Below, piece after piece: positions 24,632-35,453 of a stretch of 64,000 nucleotides of DNA. Each line of letters begins with the position of its first letter. Position 1 is the first letter of the stretch. Source of the DNA: Breviolum minutum Mf 1.05b.01 (taxonomy: Eukaryota > Sar > Dinophyceae > Suessiales > Symbiodiniaceae). A program made the translations under genes and the position numbers. The DNA lies in the NCBI GenBank assembly GCA_000507305.1, contig DF239391.1:62001-126000 (forward strand). The letters are read 5' to 3'. The notes below the pieces were generated by a model. It was given only the letters and a program-made list of their open reading frames with translations, had not been told where the DNA came from and made no database searches.

Positions 24632-26657
24632 ATGAATTCACCAGAGGCCCGTTTTGGATATCGCGGGATAAAGCTTGATCAATCAATATGGCTGGAAGCT
24701 GGTCAGAATCAACAAAAAGAAAATGACTCTAAACATTGGATAAGTGTCTCCGGAACATATCGAAACTCTGAGAAGTGCCTCGTCCAAAATGATGTGAGAG
24801 TATTTGTGGATCTGCCCTGGATCATTTACCTCAGCCGAAGCTGTCTGGTGAATTTTGGTGTTACAGCTTCGAGCATGGGAGTGTTGATAGCTTGATATAC
24901 CTTTAGGAACGCACTTTTTCAGGTTGATGCTTGACGCATGTCAAGTTAAGCCTATATCCACTATACTGTATCAGGTGGATGAAGAATCTCAGAAAAGCAA
25001 GCAAAGAATTGCATAGAATTGCGACATTCAAGGGCACGTTACAGAACTGCGGAAGACCGGCCATGAACTGCGAAAAAGGGCTCAGCATCCTGAGTTCAAG
25101 ACCAGCACCTGCAAGAGGTACCCTGTAGTGACCTTGTATGCGCAACCCGAAACTAGGGCATTGGGCACAGCTTTCAGTCATTACGTGCCCCCCATCATCA
25201 GCTTGAGATAGCTTCAGATTATCCGGACAGCGCTAACATTTGGTGCAGCGCGCATGACGCGGGCTACTGCATTGTGCCCTTGTAGGGGCCCGCACAAAAA
25301 GAAGGCGAGTCCGCCGGAAGTCATACACACTCTCACCTGGAGGTTTTTCAGGGTTTGATGCTCTGAAACATGTCATCCTCTTGTTCCCGGAAGAATTTAA
25401 CATCAAAAGGGATAAGGGGAACTATGGTAGCTGGAAGATGCGAGTACTATACAGTTTACACTATCACACTCTGATGCTGATAAATGTGGCGAAATGAAGA
25501 CCAACAGACTCTGGACCAGAGTTTCTAAAAGCTTAATCATTTATTGTCTCATTCCGTTTTTACACCTGTGGGCATGTGACATCCAGGGGCTGGGGGACCA
25601 AACCGAAATGATCCCAAATGTAGCATGGCTGCGTGGTTGGCACACGATGACAAATGATGTCAGTCAAAAAATTACTATGTAGGTCAAGGCACCGGAGATT
25701 CGAAAACCAACAAGGCCACCGATGGAGGGCTCGCCTGAAAGACACGGCTCCATGATGCCAAACTTCTAAGTCTATCTAAGTCTCAGATTCCAACATGCAC
25801 TTCGCTTCTATTACAAAATATGTTCAGGACACAAATCGCCTCGATCTTTAGTGGTCTGCAGTGGAGCAATTAGGGCAATGCTCAAGTTGAGGAAAGAAGA
25901 ACAGAACCCGGTGAATGCTTTTCTGATGAGACGGGGAATACTGATTGATTCTAGCGGTTGGGTACGGAACAAGATCATTCAACCCAAGACTCGACCTATG
26001 GAATTCAAGTGATCTCAAGAATCTTGGCATGTTGTGTCTGGCTTCCTCTATCATTCGGTCCATCATCCGACCTTATAATGAGACGAAGGGTTAGATAGTC
26101 AGACTTGACAACTCCCGTCTGAGAGGATGAAAAAAAGCTGCACGGTCTAAAACTGACGTGTTTAAGAGCAGACTTCGCACCAATAGACTCATATATCGCT
26201 TTGTTTTTTGCGGGGGTCCTGTCTCCTTGTCTCTGGTCCATTTCTCCCTTCGAAATCTCAACACTGCAGATGCCCGAGGTCGGCACCCATCTCTTTCGCT
26301 ACACGCCTAGGTGAGAGAATTTGCAGCCCATAAATCCCATAATCCCACAAGTCCTTGGAAGGCCCGCCACCATCTACAACAAACATGCGTGCATATCTTA
26401 CACCAAGAACTGTGCGAAAAAAGTTGTTTGCCAGTGCGAGTTTGGGATATCAATACAGGCGCAGTAGATTGCAAGAGGGTAAATAAGTGAGCTTGGTTGC
26501 TGCAAAAAAAAACCCTACCCCTCTGCATGAAAAGCTTTCAACATGCAACTTGAAGATCAGGATACCAAATAGAAAAGCAAGATAACGCCAACATACACTA
26601 ATCAAGTTTATGTCTTGAAATGCATGCGCCAATGCACTCCTTCCCAAGGCTCCCCAC

Positions 26658-27311
26658 TGCGACAAGGTCAGGGCAGCAAGGCGTCTTGGCTGTGTGCAGA
26701 CCTTTGAGGGTCGTGAGATATTGTGGGTGGATCGGAAGGTCTCAAGATGTCTCTACTCCCCGGAACCTAAACTCGAACCAATGAGAACCCAAACGATGAG
26801 CTTCTCGTCCCCAGGCCGCTTGGGCGGCTGCCGGCACAAGTGATAGACCTCAGGGCTGGTACAAGCTATCTAGCGAGCATGGTCCTTCCAGAAAAATGCC
26901 AATCATACCATATCTAATCATCGCCTGCATGCTGGAAAAGCCAAAAAGCCACGCTAAAGTTCACTAATATGATATTGTAATGATATCATGATATCATGAT
27001 TATGTCATATCTGTCATATTCTGTAATTTGATGTGGCGATCTGTCATGCACAATCTACTCCGCAAGTTTCTCTACAAGGAACGAGTCCAGGATCTTTTGC
27101 AAGTCAACCACCCACTGAGTGCTAGAGCATACTGCGGAACACGGCTACTCTTGCCACAGCCGGTCTCGCCCTGTATACAAGTCACCCTGCGCCTCAGGTA
27201 ACATCCAAACTGGAAATTCTTCTCACCACTGGCAAGAGATTGGAGCTTCTTGGCTCAAGACTCTCGAATTGTCCGCACAATTTCATCCCGATGCTCATCG
27301 ATGGGCATGAC
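26658..27311 (-). CDS. DEAH-box RNA helicase, N-terminal motor exons (motifs I and Ia)
   Basis: Three minus-strand exons. 27311-27262 reads VMPIDEHRDEIVRTIR and ends in a GT donor; upstream sequence stays open in frame to about 27390 (LRLLPWIRSSLPTVQ), so the exon may be longer. 27192-27129 joins in phase and reads RRVTCIQGETGCGKSSRVPQ, the Walker A motif I of DEAH-box helicases, ending in a GC donor. 26701-26658 reads VCTQPRRLAALTLSQ, motif Ia, ending in a GT donor. About ten residues between motif I and Ia are expected and not found, so a small exon is missing. A fourth exon may lie at about 26430-26500 (ISQTRTGKQLF). Motif II was not found; a motif III exon lies far downstream at 14352-14410. 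DEAH-box proteins act in pre-mRNA splicing, ribosome assembly or RNA decay; which applies here cannot be told. Confidence 0.7.
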
Positions 27312-28507
27312 CTGTACAGTGGGCAAAGATGATCGAATCCACGGGAGCAACCTCAACCCTGGTCGATCGTCGATGTGGAGCCCAGCATGTCAAGGTTACA
27401 CAGATCCCCGACTCCACCTCCCTATCAGGACCAGGAAGTGGCTTCTGCACAGTAGTGGTAATAACAGCCTTGCATCAAAATTCAAAAACAGCAAGAAACA
27501 GCAGACATCAGTCGCAGTCAGGTTTTGAGCTTATTTCATTCTATTGCTGTCGGCTTTCACAGCAAACATGATGCAAATGCAGATGTGATGACTTGTGATG
27601 CGCAAACGAATGCGCCCCGCCTTCGTTGAGGAAAAACTGTAGAACCCACTGCCATCACTGCCGCCATCACCTCTTGCTCACAAAACGCAAGGCATGGGGG
27701 GCACTTCATGAGCAACTGCCATGGACATGTGGACGATGGTGGGCAATCAAATGCCGGCCAGAAAGTGGGAAGGCAGCTGCTACATCCATAAAACATCCAA
27801 GAAACATCAAAAACTGTGGCCGAGTCCTTTAGTCGGTGAAAAAAAATCATGTCGTGTGCATTTCCTTCTGTCTTGAGAGATTTGACTAACTATTCATATA
27901 CTATTCATTTACAAAATGTGCCCCATAGACTTCTCTCTCTCCTCATTTGTTTCCATTCATTGTGGCACTTTGCGTGCCGCTTGCGCCAGGTTTGTCCGGG
28001 GTGACTGCTGACGATAGCGGCAGCCCTCCCAGGTGTGAAGAGCTTGGAGCATCCACCAACGGCCCAACCCTGTTACAGTCAAACATTGATACATTGAAGG
28101 TACCGAAAACATCGGGAAAACTTGCAATCTAACTGTTCGATATCGCTGTTCCAATATTCTCCGACAAAGTATTCAAAATCTGGAAGATATGCTGTATCCA
28201 AACAGCATTAGAACAGGATAGTTTGATCATCTCAATGTCACACCGGAGTCAGCTGGTTCCAATCACAAGGTTGGCGGAAAAAAGTGGCCGTGACCAAAGC
28301 GGGCTGCGATCACTCGCTTTTGCGAGGCCACCGCTGAGGCGGGTGCTCAAGAAGGGGTGCGAGGCTGGGTGATTCAAGCCCTGTAAAAAAAGGAAAACGA
28401 CGCAAACTGTGAAGATCTGAAGACAAAATTGTTGGATGGAACTTGTACGTGATGTGTTCCCTGGCTTCTCAGATTCCGAAAATTCTGTTCGCCCAAATCC
28501 TCGCAAG

Positions 28508-31500
28508 CTAGATATTGCAACAGCCACAGCAGGGCAAGTATCTCTCACGTTTTGTACGTTTTGTGCTTTGGTTGAAGCGCTGGTAGACAAATACGACGAA
28601 GCTAATGGCAAGCATGAAGTAGATGAGAACTCCATACCTGAACTCCAACCCAAAGGGACCACGACATCACGACATTTTCCGCCTGAGCGGCTGCAATTAC
28701 AAAGAAACACAACTGAAGGATCTGCCAAAGCGACCAAAAGTAAGTATAACCATATTCCTCAAGTAGAAATGGGATCGTTGGAACCCCGTCAGAGCTCTCG
28801 AAGTTCATGCCATACACCTTGGAGGAAGTTTTGTGTGACCATGTCTTGTCCATTCAGACTGAACAAAACAAGTTTGGAACTAGTGAAACCACTGGGTTTT
28901 AACATTCTGTCGACAAAGGTGCTTGCCCTCCAACCTCTGGCAAGTGGCAGAAGACATAAAGGTGACTGGTGTAAAAATGGTGGAGCCAACAGTGAGGAAA
29001 AAGAGCATGTGATTCATCTTCTTGGCCTGGACGGGATTGATCCACATGGTCAACTTCCTTTGAGAGCTTTGTTGGACAAAGCACTTGGTGGAGCAGGTAC
29101 AGTACCATAAAACATTGTAAAACTATGTAAAACTGCTACAGCATGTTCCAGTGCAAATTTCTTTCCAACAGAAATGAGCAAAATCCGTTCGGCCCACTGC
29201 TGGAACTTGTGGTCTTTGGACCACATCATTCAGCCATATTCAACCCTACTGCTTTGACAAATCTGGAAGGTGACATTTAAAAACAAGCACTTCTGCCAAA
29301 CTGTACTGGCTTCATATACACTCAAAATGAAGTGGCTGGTTTAGAAAAGCGATTTTTGCCCTGCTTTCGCATATTTCGCCCATTTCGCCTGCGCAGCTTG
29401 TTCATCGTGCTGCATTTGGAGCTCCTCTGCCTGCCCTCGCTCAATTACTGCCTCGTGCGCGGACTTCAAGGCGTCACAGCGCTCCTTCATTTGTAGCGTG
29501 TCCTACGCTCCAAAACGACAAGCCGTTGCTGGCGTGGTAGAAGTGCTAACACAATGCCACAGGTACTTCCAGCAAATCAATCCAAAAGGTGCCCAAATCA
29601 TGGAGCAAGATGCTGAATCGCTCAAGTCAAGGCTTCAACATGCCGAAACGACTCCCATCCCTAGAGTCCTCATAGGCTTCCTCTAAGTGCTCCGTACCTG
29701 ATGCAGATACATATTGTATAATCTATCTATAGATATCTACAAATATAATATACAAATAATCTGTAGGTAATACGAGTATCAGTATATAGTTCTTCTTGGA
29801 CATGAAATTTAGCTGTATACCGGGTCACTTGCCCGTGCTGGTATCAGTCTTCTTTTTATGTTGAAACTCTCCTTGTTACCGTTACCTGTTTTTGTTGTGC
29901 AGAAGCCTTGTCCAGAAACTTATGTCGAGGGAGTTCAGTTTGGTTGCTCCCCAAATCGTCCGTCACTTGCGAGACACACATGTGCGCTGGTGCTTGTGTA
30001 TGTGTGGGTGGGTGCTGACATTTCGTCCAGGGCACAGTCTCTCCAGTAGTCCGCTGATCCTGTTGTATGCAAATCCTGAGTGCGGGCACACAGCTTTGCA
30101 CATGCTATGATGCCTAGCACATTCGGTCAGGCCCTACCGCCTTAGGGCATACTATCTCCTCCTCTGTCAGTAGCCACTGCTCCTGCTGACCCACTCTGAA
30201 CCCTGCGAAAGCACGACAGGCCCAAGGCTCTTGATACTCGCTCGCACGGCGCACAACCCGCTGCAAACTCCGTAGGCGTCGGGCGACAATGGCCAGTTGA
30301 AGCTGCGCCAAAGAGACTTCGCCCAAATCCAAAAGGCTTCGGTTGCCACGGATGCGCAAGTCCTCTCAGAGTCTCAAGTCTATTCCACGGCCACAGCCAA
30401 AACGTGCCAAATTCCTGATTGAAAATGGTAAGACTTTTCACACGATGGAGATGATGTGGCTTGTCGTCCCATACTGCCATACTGCAATCATTATCAGTTA
30501 CTCACCTTCATTATCCGTGCTCTGCGTCTCCTCCTCCAACCATGTGAGCCGTGCAAAGAATGCTCGGGTCACCGCCACGAGCTCGTCTGCACAAAGGTCA
30601 ACCAAAGCGTAGAGCAAGGCGTCTGCACGGCGCTCACGCAACCTGCAGAAAGTGAAGTGCATTAAATGTACTAAACATATAAGGACCTATAAGGACGGTA
30701 AACAGTACTGTAGTGACTGTAGTTGCTGTTTGCTTCTGCTGGCGATTCGCCCCTTTTCCTCTTATGCGAACGCGGTGCAATTACATTGCGTGGAGGTACA
30801 CATTTGAGATACTGTATTGCAACGGCGAGGTTCAGTCGCCGCGGATGCCATCAGCCCATATTGATGAAGCTTTCATCTTGTTATATATGGGTCAGGCAAT
30901 AGTGGAGAATAGCTGACTGTGTCTGTATTCATGTGTGATTATGTACTTTAACGGTAACGGATGTAGTCTAGCCGCATACAGCCGTACTGCAATGCAAGGG
31001 TATAAAATTGGGGGGAATTGGCAAACACCTTGGGTTCAAGGGAGGTGTTGCTCAAAAATGATACATGCGTATGAAAAATTAAATGTACAGCATATTACAT
31101 GCGACACATGATTAGAAACATAATATAAATGATTCGATATTCCTTACAGTACCGACAGTGAGTGCTGTCCGTGGCCCCAGCCCTGGCCAAGCCCCGCTCC
31201 CACAACCAACAATTCGCATCGCCAATACTACCTCAGAATTCCTGCCGACCCAGCGGCGCCTTGATCGTGCCGCTCGCAAACGTTGTTGCATGCGAGGTAC
31301 CCAACTGCCTGGCACTTCCACCTGGCCAACTCTCAGCATGTGAAAATTGTGAAAAGGATGGAATTCTTGGAGTCCTTTAGGTTTCAGAGTTAGTGTAAAC
31401 AAAAAATGAAATTCGACCTGCGCACGTGCAGGTTTTTTCCCCACATTTGCCCATCCAACGCATGCCTAGTGTGAATGAATGTCTTCACCCCGTCATGCTG

Positions 31501-32545
31501 CAAACATCAAGAAAAATTCGCTTCCCCCAAATCTGGCGAGATTGAACCCAAGTCAAGATCTCTAGGTCTTCGGTGGCTCTCCCCCAGTCTTCCTAACCTC
31601 CGGAGCCCCTCCAGGCCATTCTTCTGAAAATTTCCGGTCCGCCTCAGAAAGGATGGGGATGATATGGAGACGGTTCTCCAAGTTTTCCCCCGGTGAGCTT
31701 GAAACGTAGGCAGTTGGGTCCGGGGGTAACTGATGAGTCAAAAACTGCATAATTGGTGAACATCCTACCGAACACGCCTGAGCCACAGTGATCAGGGTAT
31801 CCAGCTGTGGAGGTCCAGAACAAAATGCAGCCACGTGTTGCCCGCGCACACGAACAGGGTGTAGCCCCTTGCTCGTATCGCCGGCATCCACCAGCGTCAA
31901 AAGCCTCGGGGTTTCACTGGTAAATTCTATACAATACAGAACAATATGGGCTGGTCTCTTCCTTCCACCGCAATGCATCTTCATTTGACAGTGCATTAAT
32001 GTGCAGATAAGAGTATGGCCAGCTGAAATCCCTGAAGACAAGTGCAAGCATACATCAAGCATACAAATTGCGTGAGATTTGCAGCCATTTGGCTCAATGG
32101 TCAAAAAGTAATGACCGCCAAGGCGATCAATTTTTGTCTGGCACTGCTCGATGACGTCCTCCACACTCAATGGATGCAAAGTGTACTTCACTGTGAGGGC
32201 AAAAAGCCTGAGACAAACGAGGCAAATAGAAAGTACATTCAAATATCCACAGCGGGCTTTCAAGCAGTTGTGACATCGGTTCGGCCGCTGCAGAGAGAGC
32301 TTGAAATTTGATGAAGGGAGATGGCATGGAGTCACTATAGTTCACTTGCAGTAGGAAAGTGGTGGGCAGCGTGGGGCACCAAACTAGTCACAAAATGTCG
32401 CAGATACGAAACATCCTTTCACGGGAAACTATGCACAAATCGTAGGTCTGCCTATCAAGGTATCTAAGCATGCAGCAAAGCAGCAAATGGATGTCAAAGC
32501 TCGCCATGTGCACCCACCTCACCAGGTCCTTTGCTCCCATGAAAG
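28508..32545 (-). CDS. CorA-type Mg2+/divalent cation transporter, multi-exon
   Basis: A pentameric-channel family protein (CorA/Mrs2/ALR superfamily) with a large soluble N-domain and two C-terminal membrane helices. Exons: 32545-32474 (DLVRWVHMASFDIHLLL); 32190-32094 (YTLHPLSVEDVIEQ, the family's N-domain hallmark, then KIDRLGGHYFLTI); 31916-31677 (RVRGQHVAAFCSG, LDTLITVAQ); 30642-30506 (LRERRADALLYALVDL); 30364 to about 30257 (LAQLQLAIVARRLRSLQ); 29965-29886; 29502-29389 (coiled coil, LQMKERCDALKSAHEAVIER); 29053-28949 (helix TM1, NHMLFFLTVGSTIFTPVTFM); 28817-28735 (the signature VYGMNFE, then the loop to YGYTYFW); 28637-28508 (TM2, LIYFMLAISFVVFVY, stop TAG). Phases agree at eight exon joins. 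Donors are GC, GC, GA, GT, unresolved, GT, GC, GC, GT. The C-tail is basic and ends in a CCGCC cluster that could be acylated. The extreme N-terminus upstream of 32545 is missing. Confidence 0.9.
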
Positions 32546-33151
32546 CTGCAGTAAGTAAAGCGCACTTGGGACTAGCAGCAGAGTGCCGCTCTGACGTGCA
32601 AAGACGGTGCCCGAAGAAGAATTGGCACATGTTATCCTCGGAATCATACAGCACACAAGCAAGGGCGAATGTAACTGGGGTGACTAGCAGCCCTAAAGCC
32701 TTGAGAGCGCAGTGAAGTTAAGAACTTTCGTAGGTGCCTTCACTATCCTTGACTTAGATTCTTAGATTCAAAACACCTGTATCAGCCATCATCACCTAAG
32801 AACATCGTTTCACCTCGTTTCATGTAGGATAAGCTGCAGGGTTTTCCTCCAGGTTTGTGCTGAGTGGCTGAGGTGACCTCGAAGTCTGAGACCCTGCCTC
32901 AGGAGACGCAAGTCATTTCAAGAAAGTTGCAGTGTCCAATGTCCCTCTGCAGGATGGGTGGAATGTTTCAAGAGTGGTCATGTTGCAACTCCAAGTGGGG
33001 ACTAGTGACTAGTGTGGCGTATACCATGACATGATATAGTCTACGGTATGATAATGGCGTAGGTCCATAATCGGTGCATATACTTGGTGTGAATCAGACA
33101 GGGCTGCCACGGAAGAGACACGAACGGACCTTTCTTACAGAGCTGTCACCC

Positions 33152-33957
33152 TTAACCCATCGATCTGCCATCCATTGCACCCGAGGTACTGCAGTCGAAG
33201 TCCATGACAGAAAGACTCTTTGCTCTCCAAGGTCTCATTAGCAGACTTGCAAGGCGCAAGCGACACAAAATCGTCTCAAAGGCCTGCAAATGAAGCTTCC
33301 TGGCTCGCAAGAACACATGATGAACCACAAAAGCCTGGTATATTTTAAACACAATCAGAAGGAAGTACAAGAACTTCAAGAACGGCAAATAGCATGATGC
33401 CAGGGCGAATCTTCGGATTCCCAAGTCATGTGACATCTAAGAATCATGGGAGATGCCCACCTATACACATGCACATGACACTTCTCAGTTGAGGTGTCGC
33501 TATCAACTTCTCTCCTTCCAGTGCCAGTGACATGCTGAAAGACCTTGGCCAAGGTCTCGTTGTCAAAACCTGCAACGATAACAGCTGCGACTTGGTAGAT
33601 CTTCGTAGCGGCAGTTGAACTAAGGTGACAGGATTTCTTAGAACATCTTCCCAACCAGGCCGCTGCAACCCCTGGAATCCCCATGGAATTCCCGGACGTT
33701 TATTTATTTGAATCTAGACTTTAGGAATTCCATGGGGCTGTTCGGATTTCAACATATTCCATGATACACACAAGAATCAAATCATTCAAATCCTGAAGCT
33801 TCCGGTCTACAGAGTGAAGTTCCATGTTCCATCTATCGACTGCCCTGGCACTCCCACCTGAGATGCCGCAGCGTTCCAGCCCCATGCGCAACTCCTCCAC
33901 AGTGACATGCCCATCACTGTCAGTGTCCATGCTGATGAAAACCTCCCGAATGCGTTC
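33152..33957 (-). CDS. EF-hand Ca2+-binding protein, partial, multi-exon
   Basis: The exon 33957-33858 lies between an acceptor (TTTTCTAAG) and a GT donor (CTCAG/GTGGGAG) and reads ERIREVFISMDTDSDGHVTV followed by EELRMGLERCGIS: a complete canonical EF-hand with ligands D-x-D-x-D-x-x-x-T-x-x-E. A second likely exon at about 33640-33464 reads TKIYQVAAVIVAGFDNETLA and ends in a GT donor; a third open stretch at 33152-33436 is basic and partly hydrophobic. Only one EF-hand is seen, so its partner hand or a fused enzymatic or membrane domain is probably in other exons. It lies about 0.6 kb upstream of the first CorA exon found and about 0.2 kb downstream of the WW-like gene, all on the same strand. 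Which larger protein it belongs to is unknown. Confidence 0.55.
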
Positions 33958-34162
33958 CTTAGAAAAGGCGGATTTTCCCAAGGGTCACAACGGGGTTTTA
34001 AGTGCCAATTAGAGCTCCACCTTCATGGCTGAGTTCTAGGGAGGAGTAAGTAAACAACGGGAAACGTGTCACCAATTTAATGTCGCGCTACCAGCGTGAA
34101 GCCGCGAAGCCTGGTTTTTTGAAAGATGCACTCTGAAGGGTGACTACCAGCACTCGGCTGCA

Positions 34163-35158
34163 TCACCAAAACGCTTCCTCGTCAGGAGGTGTTGGACCAT
34201 TTGGTCCAGTTGCACCCACACTTCGAACAGATGCCTTCTTGGGCTTTGCCCCTCGGCGCACAGCCACAAAACCATCCTCATCAACATCTGCAACCAAGAC
34301 ATCTGTTGCACGCTGACTTTGACGTGCCACAGGTCCTGATGCAGCTGCATATGCTGCATCTGGTGGTTCCGCAGTCACTTCAGTGTGAACAGCCTGACTT
34401 TCAGGCCTTAAGTACCCTAGGGTTGGATGTCGTGACGCAGAATTTCCAAGTTTGTTTGCTAGGCGCGGATTCACTGGCAGCGCCTTACCACGCTGTGGAA
34501 GGGGGTTGAGCTGTTGGACTTTTTGTGTTTGCTTGGCTTTGAGCTTCGGTGCTGCACCCACACCTCTAGACCCATCAAATCCATCAGATGCTTGGTTTCG
34601 TATCCGGCGGGATTTGAAGTCTTCAAGTGCTTCAGCCAGGTGAGCTTGGACGGTTTGAAGGTCTGCCAACATGCTCTCTTTCTTAGAGAGCTTCGTCAGC
34701 TGCATCGCTTCCAATTGCTTTGATTGCGAAGCAACTTCCAAGGCTTCGATTTCACGAAGTTTTTTCTTTAACTTCAGTTCATCTCGAAGCAAGTCTTGAA
34801 CTATGGGATCGATCTTGGCCAAATCTTGTATTGCACCATCACGACCTGTATCTGCAGACATGCTTGCTGCTCTGGTTGAAGCCGCCGGCAAAGCAGGGGC
34901 AGGAGGTCGTTCCTGTAGTGAGACTCCAAAAATGGGTACCTGCCCTGCCTGCTCTGATGCATTGATTGGCTCTTGAGGTGCAGAATTCAAGGCCAATTCT
35001 GATGATTTTGATTGCTTCTCTGACTCTGGAGGATCAAAATACCATTCACCAGTCTGGTGGCAATAGAGGTATGTACGTGCTGCACCGGGATCAAAATATC
35101 GAGTCCAGCCATCTTTCGGCTCCTCCAAGCTGCCAGCACCGTGTGGCATTGATGGCAT
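34163..35158 (-). CDS. WW-like domain plus coiled-coil protein, about 331 residues, no introns seen
   Basis: A 331-codon frame from the first ATG (35158) to TAG. The frame is open further 5' to an AG acceptor-like site (TTTCTCTTAG) near 35212, so an upstream exon is possible. Residues about 14-45 resemble a WW domain: DGWTRYFDPGAARTYLYCHQ then TGEWYFDPP, with two tryptophans flanking aromatic residues and a terminal PP. Residues about 115-190 form a lysine/leucine/glutamate coiled coil (LKLKKKLREIEALE). The C-terminus has VADVDEDGFVAVRRG and a basic, proline-containing tail. WW domains bind proline-rich partners, often in RNA processing or signalling; that role is inferred. The uninterrupted frame stands out from the intron-rich neighbours. 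Confidence 0.75.
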   Translation of the reverse strand: MPSMPHGAGSLEEPKDGWTRYFDPGAARTYLYCHQTGEWYFDPPESEKQSKSSELALNSAPQEPINASEQAGQVPIFGVSLQERPPAPALPAASTRAASMSADTGRDGAIQDLAKIDPIVQDLLRDELKLKKKLREIEALEVASQSKQLEAMQLTKLSKKESMLADLQTVQAHLAEALEDFKSRRIRNQASDGFDGSRGVGAAPKLKAKQTQKVQQLNPLPQRGKALPVNPRLANKLGNSASRHPTLGYLRPESQAVHTEVTAEPPDAAYAAASGPVARQSQRATDVLVADVDEDGFVAVRRGAKPKKASVRSVGATGPNGPTPPDEEAFW

Positions 35159-35230
35159 TGTGACACTCGAGCCAAAGGCCAGGGATGGCAAGGTATTCCA
35201 TCCTCACTAAGAGAAACTTGGAGTAATACT

Positions 35231-35290
35231 AATATATATATATATTATATTATATATATTGTATTTATATTATATATATATATTGTATAT
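35231..35290. repeat. TA-rich microsatellite
   Basis: About 60 bases of TA dinucleotides with interruptions, just upstream of the WW-like gene on its 5' side. Similar short TA runs lie at 4945-4965, 6902-6921, 8372-8390, 9690-9711 and 48811-48829. Confidence 0.85.
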
Positions 35291-35453
35291 AGCAAGGAGA
35301 CAACGCCACGCTAGGCCTAATGACATCGGGTCATCACCCATTCAAGTTGAAAATGCTCATCATGGCTGGTAGTGGCTTGCCAGGTCGTTCGTTTCCAGTG
35401 CCTGAAAGTGCCTGTAGGTTAATAAAACTTGCATCTATAAAAGCAAGTCGTTA

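Noticed and set aside
25560..25745. A leucine-rich-repeat-like FSNLRCLDLHSNFLTD on the minus strand.
   Set aside because: Only one repeat, without neighbours or clear splice sites; LRR proteins need several.
27249..27262. TTCTTGGCTCAAG matches the 3' end of the spliced leader.
   Set aside because: Only about ten bases match in a row, it is on the plus strand against the gene direction, and it is in or next to a helicase intron boundary.
32081..32100. GCAGCCATTTGGCTCAATGG resembles the dinoflagellate spliced leader (AGCCATTTTGGCTCAAG).
   Set aside because: It is on the plus strand inside a CorA exon, where the minus strand codes for conserved protein; one base is missing and the flanks do not match. 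Treated as chance.
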